Shown: positions 22,744 through 35,400 of the stretch, piece by piece | How the letters are laid out: the number at the start of each line of letters is the position of its first letter | How positions within the stretch are numbered: position 1 is the first letter of the stretch | Source: Arthrobacter sp. SW1 | Lineage (GTDB): Bacteria > Actinomycetota > Actinomycetes > Actinomycetales > Micrococcaceae | Reading direction: 5' to 3' | Length of the DNA stretch: 64,000 bases | Assembly: GCF_001766675.1 (NCBI RefSeq) | Contig: NZ_MJLT01000001.1 | Span: forward strand, 372,001-436,000 | Made by a program: the position numbers and the translations under genes | The notes under the pieces: generated by a model | Databases searched by the model: none | What the model saw: only the letters and a program-made list of their open reading frames with translations | What the model was told of the DNA's origin: nothing

Positions 22744-24909
22744 CTAGGCGCCCTGCATGAGCTGAAGAAGCCGTTGGCCAAAGACCGGTTCAAGGCTTTC
22801 AACGTAGCTCTTGGTCAAATGGTTGTTGTCGTAAAACACGTAGAGGCCGCCTGTGACCGCATAGCAGCGCTTGTCATCGCAGAACTGGTCCGACATGTCG
22901 AGGACCTTCAACTTCGGGTGCGCGAGCCCGGCGACCGCCTCCGCCGTCGGGTCCGGCACCAAGGCTTTCTTCCGCTCGGTCGTACAGGCGAGGGCATTGC
23001 CCTTGTTGTTGGCGACGCAGCCCGGCGTGGTCCTGCCGAGGGTCAGCGGTGAATCACGGACCACAATCACGGTGGTTCCGTTCCCGCCCCATTTTGCGAT
23101 CCGGCGCTCCACGGACGAACGGTACTGGCTGAGCTGGTCACGGCCCGTGCCGTCGTCAATCGTTTCCTTGACGGAGAAAGTGGATGTCACCACGGTCTCA
23201 GGCCGCTGTTCCATGATCTTGTCCGAAATCTGCCGGCTCCAGTCCAGGCAGCGTTGCTGGCTCTTCTCGTCGAGCCGCGGAGCATCCATGAACGCCACAC
23301 GCTTGACATCTGCAAGTGAGCAGCCGCCGGCCAGGCTCATCCGGACCTTCCATTGCTGCTTCCGTGCCAGCTCGAAGAAGGCCACCTTCCAGTGCTCCGC
23401 GTGGGAATCGCCGACGAACCACACAGTCTTGGCGTCCTTCTTGCCGCCGGAATAATCGCAGTCCTGGAGGTAGGAGGAGCCTTGGACCACGATGGGGTCG
23501 CTGGCCGCACGGCACCCCGGAACCGCAAAATACGGCGACTCGGCCTTGCCGATGTTTTCCGCGGCCGGCGGGCCATACTTGTCGGGGCAGGAGGCACCTT
23601 CGGCGAGGCTGGCGGCACCGTAACAGGGACCGTGGGAGAGCGATTCCAGCTTCTGCTGCTGGAGCTGCTCGGCATGCGCCGCGGAAAGGACCATCGCAAC
23701 GGAGACGACGCCGGCCGCCGCCATCGTGGCGAAACCTGCAAGGATACTCACCCGGGGCTTCCGGTTCTTGAACAGGATTGTGCGGCCCGGATCTTCGACG
23801 AAGCGCTTGGTCAAGTACGCGAGCAGGATGGAGGCCACCGCGATCGCGGTCTTTCCCAGGTTGCCGGGTTCGTGGCCGAGTACCGGTACCGCGAGCACGA
23901 TCAGCGGCCAGTGCCACAGGTACAGGGAATAGGAAACGTCACCGAGGAACTGCACGGGGCGGAATCCAAGCCCTGGCAGGGCGCTCTCCCCCAGGACGGA
24001 ACCCGAAAGCACAATGGCCGCTGTCCCAAGTACCGGAACAAGCGCCATGGCACCCGGGAACAGAGTCTGTTCATTGAACGTCGCGAGCGAAACGCCAAGC
24101 GCCACGAGGCCGGCCAGCGCCAGCAGGCCCATCAGCATCCGCGTTGCGGGCGCATGCTGCGCATCCATGGCGCGGGAACCCCGCCCGGCCAGGGCAAACG
24201 TTGCCAGGGCAATGAGTCCGCCCGCAGCAAATTCCCAAGCCCTGGTCGTGGTCACAAAGTAGGCCTCGTTCTTGCTCGTCAGGGTGAAGTACACGCTGAA
24301 CGCAAGGGACAGCACAAACACGGTGCCCATGGCCGCGGAGACGAATCCCAGCGGCGCTTTCCGCACACGCAAGGCCAGGAGGAACGCTCCGGCAAGGAGA
24401 AGCGGCCAGACGAGATAGAACTGTTCCTCCACCGAGAGGGACCAATAGTGCTGTACCGGCGTGGCCATCTCATGGCTGGCCGAGTAGTCGACGGACTTGG
24501 CCGCGAGGAGCCAGTTCTCGCCGTAGAACACTGAAGCGAGCGTCTCCCAGGCCACGTCCACCCAGCGCGAGTACGGCTGGAGGATCCAGGACGCAACGAG
24601 GCTTATCAGGCCAACGAGGAGCGCCGCGGGCAGCAGCCGGCGCATGCGCCGGCCGTAGAACGTGGCGAAACGCACCCGGCCGCTCGCGCGAAGTTCGTCG
24701 ACAAGGTGCCGGGTGATGAGGAATCCCGAGATCACGAAGAAGATGTCCACACCGACGTAGCCGCCCGGAAGGAATTGCGGCCACAGGTGATTGACGACGA
24801 CGGCGCCGACGGCCAGCGCCCGGAGCGCCTGGATATCGGTGCGGAACTTCTCTTTGGGCCTGGGCCGCGCCGGTCTGGCGCTTTCGAGCGTGGAGGTCTG
24901 CTGGCTCAA
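22744..24909 (-). CDS. OafA/YrhL-type acyltransferase with C-terminal SGNH domain
   Basis: The 721-residue protein joins an acyltransferase-3 membrane domain (about residues 20-400: RTDIQALRALAVGAVVVNHL, GVDIFFVISGFLITRHL, YWSLSVEEQFYLVWP) to an SGNH hydrolase-like domain (from about 430) with WFVGDSHAEHW and the C-terminal DNNHLT catalytic Asp/His pair. Such proteins O-acetylate cell-surface polysaccharides or peptidoglycan. The start is TTG with GGGGAA about 8 nt upstream; no in-frame ATG or GTG precedes the first domain. It follows the galactofuran exporter genes after 55 bp, so acetylation of that polymer is a reasonable guess. Confidence 0.9.
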   Translation of the reverse strand: MSQQTSTLESARPARPRPKEKFRTDIQALRALAVGAVVVNHLWPQFLPGGYVGVDIFFVISGFLITRHLVDELRASGRVRFATFYGRRMRRLLPAALLVGLISLVASWILQPYSRWVDVAWETLASVFYGENWLLAAKSVDYSASHEMATPVQHYWSLSVEEQFYLVWPLLLAGAFLLALRVRKAPLGFVSAAMGTVFVLSLAFSVYFTLTSKNEAYFVTTTRAWEFAAGGLIALATFALAGRGSRAMDAQHAPATRMLMGLLALAGLVALGVSLATFNEQTLFPGAMALVPVLGTAAIVLSGSVLGESALPGLGFRPVQFLGDVSYSLYLWHWPLIVLAVPVLGHEPGNLGKTAIAVASILLAYLTKRFVEDPGRTILFKNRKPRVSILAGFATMAAAGVVSVAMVLSAAHAEQLQQQKLESLSHGPCYGAASLAEGASCPDKYGPPAAENIGKAESPYFAVPGCRAASDPIVVQGSSYLQDCDYSGGKKDAKTVWFVGDSHAEHWKVAFFELARKQQWKVRMSLAGGCSLADVKRVAFMDAPRLDEKSQQRCLDWSRQISDKIMEQRPETVVTSTFSVKETIDDGTGRDQLSQYRSSVERRIAKWGGNGTTVIVVRDSPLTLGRTTPGCVANNKGNALACTTERKKALVPDPTAEAVAGLAHPKLKVLDMSDQFCDDKRCYAVTGGLYVFYDNNHLTKSYVESLEPVFGQRLLQLMQGA

Positions 24910-24964
24910 TACGTTGTTTCCCCGGATAGCGTAGTTGGGACTTCAGTCTCGGATATGGGGCCCG

Positions 24965-25711
24965 TCATTTGGTGCGGGCGCGCAGGAACTCGACGACCTC
25001 GTGGCTTGGACCGTCCTTGACCACCCGGCCGTGCTCAAGCAGGATGCCCCGGGAGCAGACCCGCTGCACAAGGTCGAGGTCGTGGCTCACCACCACCAGT
25101 GTTTGTCCGGCGTCAACCAGCTCCTGGATTTTGTCCAGGCACTTCTTCTGGAAAGGTTCATCGCCGACTGCAAGGATCTCGTCGACGAGGAAGACTTCGG
25201 GGTCCGAATGCACCGCGACGGAGAACGCCAGGCGGAGGTACATGCCCGAAGAGTAGAAACGGACCTCGGTGTCGATGAATTCGCCGATCTCGGCAAACTC
25301 CACGATCGAATCGAAGCGTTCTTTGATCTGGGCTTCGCTCATGCCCAGGATGGCGGCGTTGAGGTACACGTTGTCGCGCCCGGAGAGGTCAGGGTGGAAG
25401 CCCGCACCGACCTCGATCAGGCCCGCCACGCGTCCGCGGGTACGCACGGTTCCCTCGTCCGGCGTCATGACTCCGGAAATGTGCTTGAGGAGCGTGGACT
25501 TGCCGGAGCCGTTGAAACCCAGGAGCGCCACGGTTTCGCCCTGGCGGATCTCCATGCTGACGTCCCGCAGCGCGTGGAATTTCGCGGACAGGTCTCCCTT
25601 GCGGCCTTTGAGGAACCAGATCAGGGCTTCCTTGATGGAGCGGGTGTGGCGAAGCACGAACTGCTTGCTGATGCCCTTGATCTCAACGGTGATCGGGGAT
25701 TGCTCGGACAC
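24965..25711 (-). CDS. wzt: polysaccharide-export ABC transporter ATPase (Wzt/TagH-like)
   Basis: The 248-residue ATPase has Walker A GFNGSGKST, LSGRDNVYLNAAILGMS typical of the Wzt/TagH subgroup, the signature FYSSGMYLRLAFSVA, Walker B VFLVDEILAVGD and the switch His in VVSHDLDLV. It energises export of lipid-linked polysaccharide together with the permease encoded just upstream. There is no C-terminal carbohydrate-binding domain, so the type is closer to the mycobacterial galactan exporter Rv3781. The GTG start shares its G with the permease stop TAG, with GGAG 5 nt upstream. Longer readings lie inside the permease gene. Confidence 0.9.
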   Translation of the reverse strand: MSEQSPITVEIKGISKQFVLRHTRSIKEALIWFLKGRKGDLSAKFHALRDVSMEIRQGETVALLGFNGSGKSTLLKHISGVMTPDEGTVRTRGRVAGLIEVGAGFHPDLSGRDNVYLNAAILGMSEAQIKERFDSIVEFAEIGEFIDTEVRFYSSGMYLRLAFSVAVHSDPEVFLVDEILAVGDEPFQKKCLDKIQELVDAGQTLVVVSHDLDLVQRVCSRGILLEHGRVVKDGPSHEVVEFLRARTK

Positions 25712-26576
25712 TACAGCTCCTGTGCGAACTTGATTTCGAGCTTGCGGAAGGTGAACTGGCCGAGGGCAAGCACCGCAGCCGAAACAACAAGGGCAACCGG
25801 AAGCCACAGTTCGAACAGCTGCGGCGGAGCGGCAAGCGCCGCGTCCCCGCCCGCCGTCGTCGACCAGAACGCGTAATGGAAAAGCTCGACGGCGACCGTC
25901 ACCGGATTCGCCTGGTAGACGCCGAACCAGAAATCACCCAGCCGCTCGTGGACCATGTGCCACTGGTACATGACCGGTGAAACCCAGGTGGCCACCATGA
26001 GCATCATCTCGACGAAGTTCTCGGAATCCCTGAAGTAGACGTTCACCGAGCTGAAGAAGAGGCCCAGGCCGACCGACAGCATGGCCAGGACAAGGAAACC
26101 GGCAAAGCCGGCTGCCAGTCCAAGCGGCGTGGGCCGCCAGCCCGTCAGGAAACAGCCCACGAGCAGCACGACCAGCTGAGGGAAGAAATGGGCCGCCGAA
26201 ACGAAGACCGACGCCACCGGGAAGAGCTCGCGGGGAAGGAAGATCTTCTTGATCAGCCCGCTGTTGTACACGATCGACTTCGCGGCGTTGTTCAGGGCTT
26301 CGGTGAAGAAGTTGATCAGCACAATGCCGGAAAACAGGTAGACCGCGTAGTTGCCGACGTCCCGGTTCAGGCCCAGGAAAACGCCCATCGCGATGTAGAA
26401 GACCACGAACTGGATGGCCGGCTTGACGTAGGACCAGAGGACACCGAGGACCGAGCCCCGGTAGCGGAGCTTGATTTCCTTCCGGACCAGCAGCTTCAGG
26501 AGATAGCGGCGCCGGAAGACGTCCTTGAGCCCCTGCCCTATCCCGGGACGGACCAAGGGCGTATCGGCAAGCGAGG

Positions 26577-26580
<4 letters not shown>
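25711..26580 (-). CDS. wzm: polysaccharide-export ABC transporter permease (Wzm-like, ABC-2)
   Basis: The 289-residue protein has an amphipathic N-terminus (LKLLVRKEIKLRYRGSVLGVLWSYVKP), the hallmark of ABC-2 polysaccharide permeases, and six hydrophobic helices, with NPVTVAVELFHYAFW in the C-terminal half. It pairs with the ATPase gene that overlaps its end. The ATG overlaps the stop of the galactofuranosyltransferase gene as ATGA. The product exported is probably the galactofuran made by the two upstream genes. Confidence 0.92.
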
Positions 26581-29812
<3,232 letters not shown>

Positions 29813-29824
29813 TTAGAATGCGGG

Positions 29825-29849
29825 CAGCCCAATAGGGTGCATTGGGCTG
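29825..29849. promoter_or_regulatory. inverted repeat upstream of glf
   Basis: CAGCCCAAT and ATTGGGCTG form perfect 9-bp arms with a 7-nt spacer, ending about 25 bp before the glf start. It could be an operator or a hairpin in the leader. TAGTCT (minus strand) slightly further upstream is a possible -10. The remaining gap up to 29936 shows nothing else clear. Confidence 0.4.
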
Positions 29850-29936
29850 CAAACCAAGACTACCTGAGATGATCCGCGCGTTTTCCGGAGCCCACGCGCA
29901 CGGATCTGGAATCCGGCCCTGCCCCTGGCGCCCGGA

Positions 29937-30428
29937 TCAGAAGGCGCCGGAACTCCCGCCGCTCCTGGAAGCAAACGCCAGGACCTTCTTTTCGAAGAGG
30001 AAGATGATCGCGGCCAGGGCCGGAACGACCATGGCCAGTCCGGCAAGCGGCAGTCCGCCGGTAATCGTCGGCACGCCAATGGTCAGGACAAAGAGCTGGG
30101 CCACAAGGGCCGCCGCCCGGGTCCAGCGGTATCCGCGGAAGAGGAAGTGGCCCACGGCAAACAGCCAGAGGGAGAACGCAAGCAAAAGTCCGAGGGTGAA
30201 AACCGCGCCCCAGAATGAAGCCACCGGTGCACCAGTGAGCAACTGGAACGCGTAGAGGCCGGCCGCAACCAGGAGGGCCAGCGCTTCAAGAAGGACGACG
30301 GCGGAAATCACGATGATCCCCAGCGGCCGCGGCCCTGTGCCCGGGGCGCTATGCGGGCCATCCGTCGACGGCGTCGCCGCGTTGTTGCGGAAGGGCTCGT
30401 TTGCGGGGTTCTCTGGGGGTATTGACAC
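29937..30428 (-). CDS. small four-helix membrane protein, function unknown
   Basis: The 163-residue protein has a Pro/Asn/Thr-rich cytoplasmic N-terminus of about 36 residues followed by four hydrophobic helices and a short Ser/Gly tail. No family was recognised. The start is a GTG with no ribosome-binding site; TAGGGT lies exactly 6 nt before it, as in other probable leaderless genes here. It is co-directional with glf but separated by 136 bp, and is divergent from whiB. Confidence 0.65.
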   Translation of the reverse strand: MSIPPENPANEPFRNNAATPSTDGPHSAPGTGPRPLGIIVISAVVLLEALALLVAAGLYAFQLLTGAPVASFWGAVFTLGLLLAFSLWLFAVGHFLFRGYRWTRAAALVAQLFVLTIGVPTITGGLPLAGLAMVVPALAAIIFLFEKKVLAFASRSGGSSGAF

Positions 30429-30434
30429 ACTGGC

Positions 30435-30440
30435 ACCCTA
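30435..30440 (-). promoter_or_regulatory. putative -10 element with leaderless spacing
   Basis: TAGGGT (minus strand) lies 6 nt before the GTG of the four-helix membrane protein gene. No -35 is apparent. Confidence 0.3.
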
Positions 30441-30480
30441 CCGGACATAGTCAAATACCGGTGGCGCGACCGGTAGCCGA

Positions 30481-30498
30481 TGTGATGCATCGCTCACG
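30481..30498 (+). promoter_or_regulatory. imperfect CRP-like dyad upstream of whiB
   Basis: TGTGA-N8-TCACG lies about 22 bp before the whiB -35. CRP sites normally have N6 between the half-sites, so this is imperfect. It is noted because whiB1 of M. tuberculosis is under CRP-family control from a similar upstream position. Confidence 0.25.
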
Positions 30499-30519
30499 TT
30501 TCAGGGGCATTTCAAAGGC

Positions 30520-30549
30520 TTGAACCCCTTGTTTACACGGCGTTAACAT
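30520..30549 (+). promoter_or_regulatory. whiB promoter (-35 and -10)
   Basis: TTGAAC (30520-30525), an 18-bp spacer and TAACAT (30544-30549) form the best SigA-type promoter in this gap. Transcription would start near 30556, giving a leader of about 110 nt. Confidence 0.6.
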
Positions 30550-30571
30550 GACACGCTTGATTCAGACGACC

Positions 30572-30596
30572 AAGGGGGCCCATTGGGTCCCCTTTT
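30572..30596 (+). terminator. attenuator-like hairpin in the whiB leader
   Basis: Arms 30572-30581 and 30585-30594 pair over 10 bp (one G-U) around an ATT loop, and the stem runs into TTTT (30593-30596). It lies between the proposed promoter and the whiB start, so it could end transcription early. A second hairpin (AGCCT...AGGCT with an inner GTGAA/TTCAC) follows at about 30603-30630. Confidence 0.5.
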
Positions 30597-30666
30597 CCTA
30601 TGAAGCCTCTCGTGAATATTTTCACAAAGGCTCGACAAGTTCTGACGAATGGAGTGACTGATCAGC

Positions 30667-30915
30667 ATGGATTGGCGTAACCGCGCAGCCTGCCTCGACA
30701 AGGACCCGGAGCTTTTCTTCCCTGTGGGCAACACCGGGCCGGCCCTTCTCCAGATCGAAGAAGCAAAGAGCGTGTGCCGCCGCTGTCCCGTGGTGGACAC
30801 CTGCCTCCAGTGGGCCCTTGAATCCGGCCAGGACGCCGGCGTCTGGGGCGGCATGAGCGAAGATGAACGCCGTGCCCTGAAGCGCCGCGCCGCACGGGCC
30901 CGCCGCGCTTCCTAG
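30667..30915 (+). CDS. whiB: WhiB-family iron-sulfur transcription factor (WhiB1/WblE type)
   Basis: The 82-residue protein has the four cluster-binding cysteines in WhiB spacing (Cys9, Cys37, Cys40, Cys46), the GVWGG turn and a basic C-terminus (RRALKRRAARARRAS). Wbl proteins bind a [4Fe-4S] cluster and act with the sigma factor. The short length and the closing basic tail match WhiB1. GGAG lies about 12 nt upstream of the ATG. It is convergent with a PdtaS-type kinase, the same arrangement as Rv3219/Rv3220c in M. tuberculosis. A structured leader precedes it. Confidence 0.95.
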   Translation: MDWRNRAACLDKDPELFFPVGNTGPALLQIEEAKSVCRRCPVVDTCLQWALESGQDAGVWGGMSEDERRALKRRAARARRAS

Positions 30916-30939
30916 GCGACATCCCAAAAGCAAAAACAA

Positions 30940-30985
30940 AAATGTGGGGCGGGGCGGACCAGATGGTCCGCCCCGCCCCACATTT
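30940..30985. terminator. bidirectional intrinsic terminator between whiB and pdtaS
   Basis: Perfect 21-bp arms (30940-30960 and 30965-30985) with the loop AGAT. An A-rich run before the stem gives a U tract for the minus-strand transcript. Confidence 0.9.
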
Positions 30986-30993
30986 AACGTCCC

Positions 30994-32463
30994 TTAGTTG
31001 GGTCGCAGGCTCAGCACGATTTCAACAGAGGTGCCGCCGCCGTCGCGCGCGAACCAGCGGATGCTGCCTCCCAGTTCGCTGGTGACCAGCGTCCGGACGA
31101 TCTGCAGCCCCAGGCCTTCGGAGTAGGAGCCTTCGGGCAGGCCGACGCCGTCATCGGAAATAGTGACCGTCAGCATCTCGTCGCCCTGGGTGCCCGTGGA
31201 CCTGTCGGCGATCAGCCAGACGGTTCCCGCGCGGCCTTCAAGCCCGTGCTCGACGGCGTTCGTCACCAATTCGTTGATGACAAGCGCCAGCGGGGTGGCC
31301 AGGTCGCTCGGCAGCTCGCCGAACATGCCGGAGCGTTCTGTCCGGACATACTGCGACGGCGAAGCCACCTCCGCGGAAAGCCGGAACTGGCGGCCGATGA
31401 GCTCGTCGAAATCGACGCTCTGCGTCAAACCTTGGGAGAGCGTCTCGTGGACGAGCGCGATTGTCGCGACGCGCCGCATCGCCTGCTCAAGCCCTTGCTT
31501 CGCCTCATCGCTGACCATGCGCCGGGACTGCATCCGCAACAGTGCGGCCACGGTCTGCAGGTTGTTCTTCACGCGGTGGTGGATTTCCCGGATGGTGGCG
31601 TCCTTTGTCACCAGCTCAAGCTCGCGGCGACGGAGTTCGGACACATCGCGGCAGAGCACCAGGGCCCCGAAGCGCTGGTTCTCGTCGCGCAGCGGAATCG
31701 CCCTGAGGGAAAGGCTCACTCCCCTGGACTCGATCTCGCTCCGCCAGGGCATGCGTCCGGTAACCACCAGCGGCAGCGTCTCGTCAACCATCCGCCGGTC
31801 CTTGAGCAGGCCGGCGGTCACCTCGGCGAGGGACCGCCCTTCCAGCGTTTCCACCTCGCCGAGCCGGCGGAAAGCTGAAACACCATTAGGGCTGGCGTAC
31901 TGGACGATTCCTTCAGCGTCGAGCCGGATCAGGCCGTCGCCGACGCGGGGCGCGCCCCGGCGGGAACCCGTGGGCGAAGCGAAATCCGGCCACAGGCCCA
32001 GGGTTCCCATCCGCAGCAGGTCGTAGGCACACTGCCGGTAGGTCAACTCCAAGCGGGACGGCATCCTGGAACTTGAAAGGTCCATGTGCGAGGTGACGAC
32101 GGCGAGGGTCCTGCCGTTGCGCACCATCGGCACCGCTTCCACCCGCAGCGCCATTTCGCTGCTCCAGCTGGTTTCACTGGAGCGCTCGATGGCCCGGCTG
32201 TTCCAGGCCTTGTCGACAAGGGGGCGGAGATCGGAGCGGATCCCCTCCCCCACGAAGTCGGCATGGAACACCGTGTGGCTGGTGGACGGACGCACGTGGG
32301 CCAGCGCGATGTACCCGAACTCAGGGTGCGGGAACCACAACGCCAGGTCCGCGAACGCCAGGTCGGCGACCATCTGCCAGTCGCCGACCAGGAGGTGCAG
32401 CCATTCGGCATCTCCAGGCCCGAAATCAGCGTGCTCCCTGATGGGGTCCGTAAAGATTGCCAC
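30994..32463 (-). CDS. pdtaS: PdtaS-like sensor histidine kinase (HisKA_2 family)
   Basis: The 489-residue cytosolic kinase has a GAF-like N-terminal domain (1-160), a PAS domain (about 170-280; IVQYASPNGVSAFRRLG), the HisKA_2 phosphoacceptor IREIHHRVKNNLQ with His295/His296, and an HATPase domain with VINELVTNAVEHG and DDGVGLP. It would phosphorylate a PdtaR-like ANTAR regulator, which is not in this window. GGAGG lies 4 nt before the GTG. It follows the glutamate dehydrogenase gene by 26 bp on the same strand and ends at a shared terminator with whiB. Confidence 0.93.
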   Translation of the reverse strand: MAIFTDPIREHADFGPGDAEWLHLLVGDWQMVADLAFADLALWFPHPEFGYIALAHVRPSTSHTVFHADFVGEGIRSDLRPLVDKAWNSRAIERSSETSWSSEMALRVEAVPMVRNGRTLAVVTSHMDLSSSRMPSRLELTYRQCAYDLLRMGTLGLWPDFASPTGSRRGAPRVGDGLIRLDAEGIVQYASPNGVSAFRRLGEVETLEGRSLAEVTAGLLKDRRMVDETLPLVVTGRMPWRSEIESRGVSLSLRAIPLRDENQRFGALVLCRDVSELRRRELELVTKDATIREIHHRVKNNLQTVAALLRMQSRRMVSDEAKQGLEQAMRRVATIALVHETLSQGLTQSVDFDELIGRQFRLSAEVASPSQYVRTERSGMFGELPSDLATPLALVINELVTNAVEHGLEGRAGTVWLIADRSTGTQGDEMLTVTISDDGVGLPEGSYSEGLGLQIVRTLVTSELGGSIRWFARDGGGTSVEIVLSLRPN

Positions 32464-32489
32464 TGCACCTCCAGATAGCCGCAGGAATC

Positions 32490-35400
32490 CTAGCGGCGGA
32501 CGATTGACCTCAAGAGCCTCAATGCTACCGACAGGGAGGCCATGTCGTCGGCTTCCAGGGCGTTGACCTCATCGAACATGCTCTTCGCGCGGCCCAGCTG
32601 CTCCGCGTTCAGGACCTCCCAGGCCTTCAGGCGGTCTTCCGCATCGCTTCCGCTGTCGCTGGACTCAAGCACCGACGTCGTGATGTCCGCGACGGTCGAG
32701 TAGAGATCGTCGCGAAGGGCAGCACGGGCCAGCGCCTGCCAGCGGTCGTCCCGCGGCAGGGCGCTGATGCGCTCCAGCAGCGAGTCCACATGGAAGCGGT
32801 TGAAGACCGTGTAGTAGACGTGGCTGACTTCCTCCACGCGGATGGAGCGGCTCTGAGCAATCCGTGCGATATCCAGCAGCACGAAGCTTTCGAACAGCTC
32901 GGACCAGCGGTGTGCCAGGGCTTCCGGCAGCTCCCATTCCCGGCCGCGCTCAAGCCAACCGAGGACGCGTGCCTTGTCTTCACCCCGCAGGTAGTCCAGC
33001 AGCCGCGACCGCATGGGATCGAGCATGGGCTTGAAGGCTGCGACAATCTCGGCAATCGGCTTTCCTGCCATGCCCTGGGCCAGGAGCCAGCGCACGGCGC
33101 GGTCAAGCAGGCGGCGGATGTCCAGGTGGACGGTGCTCCAGTGCTCGGTGGGGAAGGATGCCGGGAGTGCGTTGAGTTCCGCGACCATCGAGTCCAGTTC
33201 GTAGACTTCGCGCAGCGCAACGAAGGCCTTGGCTACTGCGACCTCGCTGGCCGAGGTTTCTTCCATGGTGCGGAACGCGAACGTGATGCCGCCAAGGTTG
33301 ATCATGTCGTTCGCCACGACGGTGGCGATGATCTCCCGGCGCAGCGGGTGCGAGTCCAGCTCGGCATCGAAACGGTCGCGCAGCTGCTGCGGGAAGTACT
33401 CGCGGATCGTCCTGCGGAACCACGGATCGTCGGCAAGGTCGGACCGTCCCAGCGCGGAGGCCAGTTCGATCTTGGCGTAGGCCGCCAGCACCGAAAGTTC
33501 CGGGGAGGTCAGGCCCTGGCCTTGAGCCAAGCGTTCGCGCAGGGTGGCGGTGGTGGGCAGCGCTTCAAGGTCGCGCTTGAGGTCGGCGTGCTGTTCCAGC
33601 CAGTCCATCAGGCGCTCGTAGCTCGGGCTCCAGTCCGCCACCCGGGTACGGTCGTTGAGCAGCAGGATGTTCTGGTCGATGTTGTCTTCCAGCACCAGCC
33701 GGCCGACTTCGTCCGTCATGTCGGAAAGGAAATCCGCGCGCTCGGCGGCGTCGAGCTTGCCTGCCTTGACCATGCGGTCAACGAAGATCTTGATGTTCAC
33801 TTCATGGTCCGAGCAGTCGACACCGGCGGAGTTGTCGATCGCGTCCGTGTTCAGGATGATCCCCTGCAGCGCGGCTTCAATGCGGCCACGCTGGGTGAGG
33901 CCGAGGTTACCGCCTTCGCCGACCACCTTCACGCGGAGTTCACGGCCGTCAACACGGATGGCGTCGTTGGCTTTGTCGCCGACCTGCGCATTGGACTCCG
34001 TGCTCGCCTTCACGTAGGTGCCGATGCCGCCGTTGTACAGGAGGTCCGCCGGGGCCAGCAGGATCGCGCGGAGCAGTTCCGGCGGGCTCAGCTGCACGGT
34101 GCCTTCAGGCAGTCCCAGTGCAACGCGGGCCTGTTCCGAAACCGGAATGACCTTCGCCTGGCGCGGGAACACCCCGCCGCCTTCGCTGATAAGGCTGCGG
34201 TCGTAATCGTCCCAGGAAGAGCGGGGAAGCTCGAAGAGGCGCTGGCGCTCGGCGAAGGAGCTGGCAGCATCCGGGTTCGGATCCAGGAAGATGTGGCGGT
34301 GGTCGAAAGCCGCAATGAGGCGGATATGGCGGGACAGCAGCATGCCGTTGCCGAAGACGTCGCCGGACATGTCGCCGACGCCGACCACCGTGAACTCTTC
34401 GCTCTGGGTGTCCAGGTCCAGCTCGCTGAAGTGGCGCTTTACGGATTCCCACGCGCCGCGGGCCGTGATGCCCATGGCCTTGTGGTCGTAGCCGACGGAT
34501 CCGCCGGAAGCGAAGGCATCTCCGAGCCAGAAGCCGTACTCCATGGCGAGGCCGTTGGCGATGTCGGAGAAGGTGGCGGTTCCCTTGTCGGCAGCGACAA
34601 CCAGGTAGGAATCGTCGCCGTCCTGCCGGACAACGTTCGACGGCGGCATGATCGTTTCGCCGTCGGCGTCGCTGACGAGGTTGTCAGTGATGTCGAGCAG
34701 CCCGCGGATGAAGATCTTGTAGCATTCGACGCCTTCGGCCATCCAGGCCGCACGGTCGACAGCGGGGTCCGGAAGCTGCTTGGCGTAGAAGCCGCCCTTG
34801 GCACCCGTGGGAACGATGACCGCATTCTTGACTGTCTGTGCCTTCACCAGGCCAAGGATCTCAGTGCGGAAATCCTCACGGCGGTCGGACCAGCGCAGGC
34901 CGCCGCGGGCTACCTTGCCGAAGCGCAGGTGCACGCCCTCGACGCGTGGAGAGTACACCCAGATCTCGAACATCGGCCGCGGGAACGGCAGTCCGTCGAT
35001 CTGCGTCGGATCGAGCTTGAAGCTAAGGTAGCCCTTGCCCTGGAAGAAGTTCGTCCGGAGGGTGGACTCGATCAGGTTGACGAAAGTACGCAGCACGCGG
35101 TCGGCGTCGAGTGTCGCCACCTGGTCGATGGATTCGGCAAGCCGGGCGCGCGCGGCCTCCTGCCGTTCTTCGCGGGTGCCGTCCTCGACGGCAGGATCGA
35201 AACGGGCGGCGAAAAGTTCCAGAAGGCCATGGGCAACCTCGGCGTTCGAAAGCAAGGTGTCCGCAATGAACTCGAAGGAGTTGGTGTTGCCCATCTGGCG
35301 CATGTACTTCGCGTAGGCACGCAGCATGACGACCTGGCGCCAGTGCATGCCTTCGCGCAGGACAAGCCGGTCAAAGCTGTCTGATTCGACGGACGAGGTC

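Noticed and set aside
30600..30680. 26-codon possible upstream ORF in the whiB leader overlapping the whiB start
   Set aside because: No ribosome-binding site, and an unremarkable peptide; kept only as part of the leader description.
32790..35384. 864-codon open frame antisense to glutamate dehydrogenase
   Set aside because: High GC keeps stop codons rare on the opposite strand; the protein has no recognisable domain, and the gdh frame has intact family motifs throughout.
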